In this document: positions 57,118-64,000 of the stretch, piece by piece
Numbering within the stretch: position 1 is the stretch's first letter
Layout: the number at the start of each line of letters is the position of its first letter
Source: Kalmusia sp. IMI 367209
Lineage: Eukaryota; Ascomycota; Dothideomycetes; Pleosporales; Didymosphaeriaceae
Direction: 5' to 3'
Length of the DNA: 64,000 nt
Assembly: GCA_027946365.1 (NCBI GenBank)
Contig: JAPEUQ010000006.1
Coordinates: 1,426,001 to 1,490,000, forward strand
Notes under the pieces: generated by a model
Told to the model about the DNA's origin: nothing
What the model saw: the letters and a program-made list of their open reading frames with translations, nothing else
The model's database searches: none
Made by a program: the position numbers and the translations under genes

Positions 57118-60100
57118 ATGACGAGCGCGGACCCGCCTTCGCAGCCGCTGCCAGGCCTCACTGGGAGTCGCTACACACCTCCAGGCGACCTGGACATCAG
57201 TGAGCTGGATCCTGTCGCGCGTCCGCAGTCGAGAAGGGCGTCTTGGATCAAGCGCCTGTCCACCATCTCAAATTCGCAGCCCTCGAGTAGAGACACCAGC
57301 CCTGGCCCGCTGTCTCCTTCCGTGTCGTGTTCCAATGGCTCAATGGCATTTTCACACGACGGCTCCACAGCGCCCATGATCGGCGAACGACCTCCCCCAC
57401 CGTTGCCGCCGAACAAATTAGTCAAACGCTCCTCGTCAGTCCACGGTCCTCGAGATATGCCGACCCACAGCCCTGGATCTCGGTTACCGTCATTCCGCCG
57501 CCCGGCTACCAGCCACCAGCGATCTGCCACGCTGCAGCATCGAACAGCGCTCCTAGAAATGACCGCTGAGCACCCCTCACTAGACGAGCAGCCGCTGCAG
57601 CCAAGCACGGATAGCGAGGTAGAATATACGCATTTTTTCACAGCAAGAGTCGCAAAGGAAAAGACACTATCTAAGCGGAAGGGGGCATTGTCGAATGGCA
57701 AGGCACTGAAGAGGATCTTTCCAGACGAGATGCATAGACCCACGTTGCTACTTGCTCGGTCTGTATCGGCGGGTGCAGCTGCAGAGGTCGACGATTCCGC
57801 CAGCGAAGATAGCGAAAGCGTGTATTTCGTGAGTAGGCCTGGCACACCGCTCAGCCTCACCGCCGTCATTGCAACGCAGAGTGACCCACCTCAACCATCT
57901 GATAATCGACATGGCCGGTCCTCTGTGGATAATGCTGACTCTACTTCACGTGCTCGACGCTCTTTCTCCATTACCGACTTGCTTTCCCCGGGTTCCAGTG
58001 CAAAGAAACAGCGGGTTAACAATTCACCCGGAGCAAGGTTGGTACGCAGAATAAGCCAAAGGCGGGTGAGCTCCGATCCTCTTTCTACGATGGAAAAACG
58101 TCAAAGTAGCACTGCTCACGGAGATGTCGGGGCTGCCTCCGCGCGGCGGGATTTGACCGACCCCGCGCTTGTTCGACGCGACGTTTCTACGTCTTCCGGG
58201 CCCGCCAACTCCAGAACACCAAGACATGGAACTTTCAACACCGCATCGTCATCACCGCTGCCTGTATTGCCGCGTCGCGCAGCTGCACGGGCAGATCCCA
58301 GTCCAGTGTCAATGCGTCTTAGCGATGTCAAGCCCTCAGCCGCCGCAGGTACCAATCAGCCCCCGCCGTCGCCGACAGTGGCTCAGACGGGTGTGCGCCC
58401 GTCCCGAAACTCCATTGCCCCGTCAGAACAGGCCTCGACGTTAGTAGGGTCAGATAATGATGCTCGCGGTGCAGGGACCGGGGACGAAGACGATGCGGAT
58501 GTTCAGAGTGAAACCGTATTTGATTCGCTGCGCACGGGCGCAACCAGAAGTACATCGGGCGCTCGTGGCCCTCGCATTGAAACTATATTTGACGAGTCGC
58601 CCCCATCCAAGGTCAAAATCACAGCGTTGCGCGATCTCCTTCCCAAGGGAACCTTCCGGGAGCAGACGCTCGATGCTGCTCCCGGGCAACAAAGCATCGC
58701 CGAGGAAGAAGAGAGTATCTCGACTCCTGTTCGCACTATCGTTCCCGAAAGATCTACACACGATTCACCAACCTTCTCGCGAGGCACTGGTGCTCCCTTA
58801 TTTCCAAACTTGATACCCTCTTCACCCCCGGACATGCCGAAGCCTCTGAATTTAGGTACACTGGAGTGGGACTCGAGAGCCGAGGATGATGGTAGCAGTA
58901 GTGGATGGTCAATCGACGACGACGATGAAGATTCTTGGGGCGACCTACCTACCCGTCTACCAGCCACGCTCGTGGCCACGCCTGTAGCGCATGGACGTCA
59001 CAACCCGCAATTATTCGCCTCGAGATCTAGTCCGAAGCCTACGACTCCGCAACATCACAATCACGACCACGTCGATAAGGATGCTCGCAGTAGCATATTT
59101 GATTGGTCAGAGCAGCAACCTGCGGACAAAAGCTCAGGCAACCGTACACCACCCCGTCCTAGTACGGTACATGGAAAAAAGGACGCAGATCGTAGGGGAA
59201 GTCGAGCAGTTGGCCGAAGAGCCCCTAGCGGGTTGCACGCACGCAGCCAAAGTGTGCCTGTCGTTCCGGATGCTACAGGGAAACGTAGCACAGTGGTTAC
59301 CAATAAATTCGGAACCTGGGGGGTGGGGAGTAAGGGGGTCACCGAGGACTGGAACGACGACTTCGACTTTGCCGATCTCGATGAAGAGACAAGTGCACAA
59401 GGTGCTGCCCAATCACAAAGAGTGGACAGTGGTATGGCAATGGTTGTACCAAACCATATCCAAGAGCAGCAAAACAATGTCCTCGCAAACATTGGCCTTT
59501 TACGAGAGTGGGGCCTCTTAATCGAGGAACTAAAGGAGCAGAGGGTCCGCGCCGCTTCCCTCGGTATTCTTGGAGATTCAGAAGCCGGAATGTGGGAAGA
59601 GGTGGATGCTATGATCGACCTTGCCGATCAAGAAGCCGAGCACGAAGGTGTCCCTCGCTTATCTCCTCCCTCCTCGCCCGGTTTCGACGAACTTGCCTTT
59701 GATGACGTGTCCGGCTCTAGTCCCAATGGTGCAGAGAGACGCAGGTCGGGGTTAGCGAGCGACGCGCTTGGCAAATACAACACACCATCCAAGTCTCCAT
59801 CCCACTATCCGAAGAGAAAGACGATCCTACCCCCAAATCATCAGATATTTGGGCCTCAATCCTCACCCGTGCCACCCAAGTCTAGATACGAATCGCCTTC
59901 CACGCTTACGGATTCGACCCATCACGTTACTCGACCTAGGAAAGACTCTGAAGCAAAGGCGCGCTCTGTAATTGAGGCGCTACAAAAGAGACGGAGTACA
60001 CACGAGCCTCTCACGGATCTCCAACCCTTACCAGCCACGAAGAAAGTGCCATTTGATACCGCCACCCTCCGACGCATTGTCCCCTATGTCAACACATTGA

Positions 60101-60252
60101 CCCGTAAGGTCAAAGATGCGCTGCGGGAAGCAGAAGGATTGTACTCGAGTCCCAGTACAAGTCCAAACAAAGAAGCTGAGCCTCCGTTCAGCAAGATCTT
60201 CTCGACAGACAACGAAGTATCTACGCAGATGAAACTAATGACGGTCATGTAG
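57118..60252 (+). CDS. Long disordered fungal protein with conserved C-terminal helical region
   Basis: Not firmly recognised. From the ATG at 57118 (MTSADPPSQPLPGLTG) the single exon gives 1044 residues; the frame is open further up, to 56842 without an ATG there and with another ATG at 56977. Most of the protein is Ser/Pro/Arg-rich and disordered, with short conserved-looking islands: RPQSRRASWIKRLSTIS, a Pro-rich ERPPPPLPPNKLVKRSSS, SETVFDSLRTG, IETIFDESPPSKVKITALRD and SGWSIDDDDEDSWGDLP. The best ordered part is near residues 740-850: NKFGTWGVGSKGVTEDWNDD, then a helical stretch (NVLANIGLLREWGLLIEEL). The layout resembles fungal septation/mitotic-exit regulators such as Byr4/Bfa1, but this is only a guess. 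Many SP/TP and RxxS sites suggest phosphorylation. Confidence 0.7.
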   Translation: MTSADPPSQPLPGLTGSRYTPPGDLDISELDPVARPQSRRASWIKRLSTISNSQPSSRDTSPGPLSPSVSCSNGSMAFSHDGSTAPMIGERPPPPLPPNKLVKRSSSVHGPRDMPTHSPGSRLPSFRRPATSHQRSATLQHRTALLEMTAEHPSLDEQPLQPSTDSEVEYTHFFTARVAKEKTLSKRKGALSNGKALKRIFPDEMHRPTLLLARSVSAGAAAEVDDSASEDSESVYFVSRPGTPLSLTAVIATQSDPPQPSDNRHGRSSVDNADSTSRARRSFSITDLLSPGSSAKKQRVNNSPGARLVRRISQRRVSSDPLSTMEKRQSSTAHGDVGAASARRDLTDPALVRRDVSTSSGPANSRTPRHGTFNTASSSPLPVLPRRAAARADPSPVSMRLSDVKPSAAAGTNQPPPSPTVAQTGVRPSRNSIAPSEQASTLVGSDNDARGAGTGDEDDADVQSETVFDSLRTGATRSTSGARGPRIETIFDESPPSKVKITALRDLLPKGTFREQTLDAAPGQQSIAEEEESISTPVRTIVPERSTHDSPTFSRGTGAPLFPNLIPSSPPDMPKPLNLGTLEWDSRAEDDGSSSGWSIDDDDEDSWGDLPTRLPATLVATPVAHGRHNPQLFASRSSPKPTTPQHHNHDHVDKDARSSIFDWSEQQPADKSSGNRTPPRPSTVHGKKDADRRGSRAVGRRAPSGLHARSQSVPVVPDATGKRSTVVTNKFGTWGVGSKGVTEDWNDDFDFADLDEETSAQGAAQSQRVDSGMAMVVPNHIQEQQNNVLANIGLLREWGLLIEELKEQRVRAASLGILGDSEAGMWEEVDAMIDLADQEAEHEGVPRLSPPSSPGFDELAFDDVSGSSPNGAERRRSGLASDALGKYNTPSKSPSHYPKRKTILPPNHQIFGPQSSPVPPKSRYESPSTLTDSTHHVTRPRKDSEAKARSVIEALQKRRSTHEPLTDLQPLPATKKVPFDTATLRRIVPYVNTLTRKVKDALREAEGLYSSPSTSPNKEAEPPFSKIFSTDNEVSTQMKLMTVM

Positions 60253-61316
60253 AGCCAAAAACTACGACGAGAGAGCAAGTTACCGTGCCCGAGCGTGCTG
60301 GTCCCGCTCGAACACCAAAATTTCCCACAGGCGACACAAAAGATTTCCTTCTGGGTTTCTTTTCCTTAGTTCTGGATAGCTTTCGAGCAGCCGAGACCGA
60401 ATCGTTTTGGGCTTCGCAACCTTGTATTTTTTTTATGCTGCCATTGGCTACTATGAGCCTGCTTTATCGCATTTGCAGCGGATTTGCATATTTCGATTTC
60501 CTCAATTTCAGCCGTGAGTCACCGTGGGCTACGTAATGCATGTGAGACATGGGCTCATTGTACACCTGCGGAAGAATAGAAGGGGAGGGGATAGGAGAAG
60601 GCAGGGATCTCTCTTGATGCTGCATGTGGAATGTGTCGATGTTGGATGATGCAGTTATATTTCCTCTTGTCTATCGAGGTGCATGGGAGTCTACGGCGGG
60701 CATGAAGGCAGAAGAGAATTGTCCCGCTGAGCGAAAACATGGCGGGCCGACAGCCTCTCGCTTTCGGTTCTTTTCTTTTCGGGCATGTACAAAAACGGAT
60801 GGGTTCTCCAGGTTTTCTTGAAGTGGCGCTACTCTCCGAATGATAGCGATTTAGACGGCCAGATGCTTGAGGAGACCATCCTCACAGACAGCACGCACGA
60901 GAATAAAGAACACGAATATGTCTTACGGCTGTTGCCCAATGCTGCAGTGTGATATTGAATGGTGCTCCGAGCCGCTCCATGTCTATAGCGGAGATGCTAT
61001 GGGCGGAAGGAGAATCTGATTTGAGTTTGGGAGAGGGGTGTTCCCTGAAAAGAAAAAAGGTCCCCGGAGGATGCTCGTTTCGGACAGCTAGTTGAACCGT
61101 GGTTTGTGAAGAAAGTTCAACGGCCAGCGACGGAGGAAACAATGAGCGGGTCAAATAGTTGCCGTAGCCAGCATACCGCAGGCAAAAAGAATGGTACCAT
61201 TGTACTAAAAGTTTGTCAATAGTCACTACGGGTTGATGTCCAGCCAGCGCACGCCCCGACCACGGAACTGGTTCCGGCTGCCTATTGCCTGACTTCCTGC
61301 TCCGTCGGGGCGCGAC

Positions 61317-61317
<1 letters not shown>

Positions 61318-61353
<36 letters not shown>
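61318..61353. repeat. (GAC)12 microsatellite
   Basis: Twelve perfect GAC units. Intergenic in my annotation. Confidence 0.95.
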
Positions 61354-61355
<2 letters not shown>

Positions 61356-61800
61356 CGATGCCTCAGCATGCCTCTCCAAGGTTGCTTGAATAGCACGCCA
61401 TGGGCAGTACTGGATGCTCTGAGACGATTGTGCCGTGGGCAGGCCAACGATTGCTTACGCGGCACAGCATGCATGCAAAAAGGGTCGGTGGCCCTATGAA
61501 TTGCATATCCGCTTACCTGCACGGGTCGCAACGGGTCTGCCCGAAGACGAGACGGATAATGGAACCATGGCTTTGCAAATGGCCTACAAGCACGACGAGG
61601 CCGGGTGCTCTTCGCACACATGTGCACGTACACAGAGTGGGTAACGGCGTCTGGGTTGGATAAATGCTCCCCGCAAGTGCTGCACGCGCATGCACTCCAC
61701 ACAGCAATGCACGAGCTACTGCGAAACTTGCAAATCCCCCTCTGGCGTTGCTCGGCTATCGATCGGATGACAAAAGCAACAGCAGGCCTTGCGGCCACAA

Positions 61801-61829
61801 TCTGCGGCCCTCTGCGGCCCTCTGCGGCC
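61801..61829. repeat. 10-bp tandem repeat (TCTGCGGCCC), three copies
   Basis: Three consecutive near-perfect copies; the last differs at its end. Related GCGGCC strings lie just upstream. Confidence 0.85.
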
Positions 61830-62331
61830 ATGGCGATAACGCGATGAAACAATTGCCACAGCCCTAGACCTGCCTGCCGCAACGGGCTCGCTCACAGCTC
61901 ATAGGGATATGCTCTTCGCGCCTTGAAACGAGCGGCGTCTTGGAGAAGTCGCCTCACGCGGGGCCGCGAGAGCTGCGCGGATGACGCCAGGCCAAGCTCG
62001 CGAAAAGAACACGCGCATTGAAGAGAAAACCGGCGTACGCCGTCGTGGAGGCTGTGCTCCCCTTCGTCGTCCACACATTTACCTGTCGTGACTTGCCTCT
62101 CGGACACCTGCTAGTGTTTTGAGGCACGGTAACTTCACGGCCTGCCTGGCGGACCAGAAAGCACACGAGGAACACACGGCTTCTCGAATCGTTTATCCTG
62201 ACGGGTCCGTACCTGCATAAATTGCACCTCCCGTTCGCGGCCCCTTCTCCCGCGTCTAAGCCCTCTGCACGCGACAATCCGCCAAGAATCCCGCTCAGAT
62301 CCGTTCCAGATTCTCTGACCTGATAGCACCC

Positions 62332-64000
62332 ATGGCCGCCTTCAAGAGCCTACTGGTCGTCGCGTATATTGCGTTGCGTGCCCAAGCGCAGGGTACTACT
62401 GCATCTGCATCGGCGTCGGCGTCGGCGTCGGCGTGTGCGTCGACCATCACGCCCAAACATGCCGCTCCTAGCGTTGCCAGTGGATGGCGAGCTGACGTCG
62501 TGGCGAACAAGCTGAACGATCCGAGAGGCCTCTTGTTTGATGACGAGGGAGGCTTGTTGGTCGTCGAGCAGAACAGGGGCATTTCGAGGATCACTTTCAA
62601 CAAAGAGCAGGACGGCTGTGTGAGGAAGGACGGGGACGCTGAGCTCATCATCAATGACGCCTCGGTCAGTTCAATCCATCTCTTCTCTTTGACATGTGCT
62701 ACTCCATATCTCAGATCCGTCCTGTTCAATCCATCCCTGTGTATCTCTCAATCGGCTCTCTCACAATAGTGTCTCAATCAACCCATGTTTACCTGGTCGC
62801 ATGAAGCGATGTTTCCAAGAACTACTATCGATCGTGGTTCTACATGTCTAATCTTGAATCTAGTTAAATCACGGCATTGCGCTCTCCGAAGATTCAAAAA
62901 CCCTCTACGCCTCTAGTTCTACCGCAGTTTATGCATGGGACTATGATGCAAGCCAGGGACGCAACACGTCTGGCCCACGAGAGGTTATTGTAGAGATGGA
63001 CGGCAATGGCCATACCAGCCGAACTTTGCTCCTATCTCGAAAAGCTCCCGGGCTACTTCTCGTCAGCCGCGGCAGCCAGGGAAACCTCGATTACGAGACC
63101 CTTGATGTGCAGACAGGCGTGTCAACCATCAAGGCTTTCAACGTGACTAACGTCACCGACTCGGCGTACAATTTCCCAGAGGACGGCCTTCTTCTTGGCT
63201 GGGGTCTTCGTAACTCTGTCGGCGTGGCCGAAGAGCCCGTCACGGGAGGCATATACTCTGTGGAGAATAGTGTCGACAACTTCAACCGCTCAAATGAAAG
63301 CATTCACCAGAACAATCCTGGAGAAGAAATGAACTTCCATGGCTTTCTTAACGGCACGGAATCTGATGAGCAGGGAGGCAATTACGGCTATCCGACTTGC
63401 TTCGCTGCTTGGAATGTCGACGAGATTCCTGACAACGAGGGTATTCAAGTAGGCATGCAAATTGCGATAGGAGAGCAGAATTCTACGCTCAATGACACAT
63501 TTTGCAGGGAGGATAGGATTGCCCCTCGACTAACTTTTCAAGCTCACCAAGCTCCTCTAGACATCAAATTCAATCAAAATGGCACCGCGGCTTGGGTAAC
63601 ATTTCACGGATCATGGTAAGCCATCTCCTATTTATATCAACCTTCGCCCTCTCTCTAGCAACGCTGATTACCAACACCAAACTCCAGGAACCGCGATGAC
63701 CCCATCGGCTACAAGCTCTCCTATATTGCCTTCGACGGTGCTGGCTCCCCAGTCGCTCCCTCGAACAGCAGCAACTCAACCATTGACATCGTATCTAATG
63801 GTGATCTTTCCAAATGTCCGGACGAGTGCATCCGACCTGTAGGCCTTGCTTGGGATTCTGAGGGGCGGCTTTTCATGAGCAGCGATGCAACCGGCGAGAT
63901 TTGGGTCGTGACGAGGGAGGATGGAGGGAGTGCAGAAGACGCGAGCCCGAGCAGCGGGTTGCCGCCGAGTGCGACCGAGTCGGCGCCGGCGCAGAGCAGT
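62332..64000 (+). CDS. Secreted sorbosone/glucose dehydrogenase-like beta-propeller protein (partial)
   Basis: Extracellular protein of the soluble glucose/L-sorbosone dehydrogenase (PQQ-type six-bladed propeller) group. Start at 62332 with signal peptide MAAFKSLLVVAYIALRAQAQ, then a Ser-Ala repeat. Exons 62332-62664, 62864-63615 and 63688 to beyond the window. Intron 1 is 199 bp (GTCAGT..ATCTAG) and intron 2 is 72 bp (GTAAGC..CTCCAG). Conserved blocks: NKLNDPRGLLFDDEGGLLVV, LNHGIALSEDSKTLYASS, LLLGWGLRNSVGVA, GGNYGYPTCFAAW, spliced FHGSWNRDDPIGYKLS and IRPVGLAWDSEGRLFMSSD. Several NxT/NxS sites suggest N-glycosylation. The visible C-terminus becomes Ser/Pro-rich (SSGLPPSATESAPAQSS), which often precedes a GPI anchor, but the end is outside the window. 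Redox substrate and cofactor cannot be read from sequence; a plant-cell-wall or AA12-like role is possible. Confidence 0.88.
62410..62433 (+). repeat. (TCGGCG)4 coding repeat, Ser-Ala
   Basis: Four hexamers just after the signal peptide of the dehydrogenase-like protein; in frame they encode alternating Ser and Ala, part of a longer Ser-Ala run that starts upstream. Confidence 0.85.

Larger units (their letters stand above)
60253..62331. other. 2.1-kb gap, no gene supported
   Basis: Open frames at 60882-61379 and 61226-61882 (minus) arise from a GAC repeat and GC-rich DNA and read Ser- or Arg-runs without domains. Holds two tandem repeats and the promoter of the next gene. Confidence 0.4.

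Noticed and set aside
57089..57160. ATG at 57089 as true start with a GTAAGG donor
   Set aside because: The only nearby acceptor would give a 36-bp intron and the wrong frame.
60882..61882. Minus-strand frames with poly-Ser and poly-Arg runs
   Set aside because: The runs are translations of the (GAC)12 repeat in different frames; no other coding sign.

Overview
This is eukaryotic DNA from a filamentous ascomycete, most likely a Dothideomycete-type plant-associated fungus (the class is inferred). Genes are dense, on both strands, and interrupted by short introns of mostly 43-120 bp with GT..AG ends and CTAAC/CTGAC-like branch sites. The families are fungal: Zn2Cys6 regulators, SCAP, a NACHT-ankyrin NLR, GMC oxidoreductase and small secreted cysteine-rich proteins. 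There are no operons, CRISPR arrays or bacterial signals, and I recognised no tRNA, rRNA or transposon.

Layout. 0-2.5 kb: 3' end of a peroxisomal acyl-CoA dehydrogenase (intron plus terminal SKL), then two small secreted cysteine-rich proteins that appear only after splicing. 2.5-5 kb: gene-poor. 5-8.2 kb: CTF1/FarA-type Zn2Cys6 regulator. 9.1-10.5 kb: ethanolamine kinase. 12-13.7 kb: unrecognised TPR-like gene. 14.3-17.8 kb: SCAP. 18.8-21 kb: divergent ACL4-like and GIR2-like genes. 21.2-23.1 kb: LYR protein and MMS2. 23.5-28.8 kb: MON2. 29.2-31.6 kb: BED + Zn2Cys6 regulator with a Gln/His tract. 32.1-36.6 kb: p23, VPS24, a HAD phosphatase and a TTC1-like TPR protein. 36.9-43.1 kb: a large NACHT-ankyrin NLR. 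43.7-45.2 kb: TRM11. 46-48 kb: GMC oxidoreductase. 49.5-51.1 kb: WHI2-like BTB protein. 51.9-54.3 kb: GCN20. 57.1-60.3 kb: a long disordered fungal protein. 62.3 kb to the end: a secreted sorbosone-dehydrogenase-like protein, cut by the window edge.

Themes. Lipid and membrane biology (peroxisomal oxidation, fatty-acid regulator, ethanolamine kinase, SCAP, MON2, VPS24) and translation (ACL4, GIR2, GCN20, TRM11) dominate. GIR2 and GCN20 homologues both act around GCN1/GCN2. Host- or non-self-facing candidates are the two secreted proteins and the NLR.

The most unusual global signal is a run of eight single-base reading-frame breaks between about 13.4 and 39.9 kb, six in or beside homopolymers. 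They hit conserved genes (SCAP, VPS24) as well as the NLR. The pattern looks like uncorrected assembly indels more than real gene death, but only reads can decide. All gene models here are manual splicing by eye, supported by frame, splice sites and remembered family conservation; no alignment was run.
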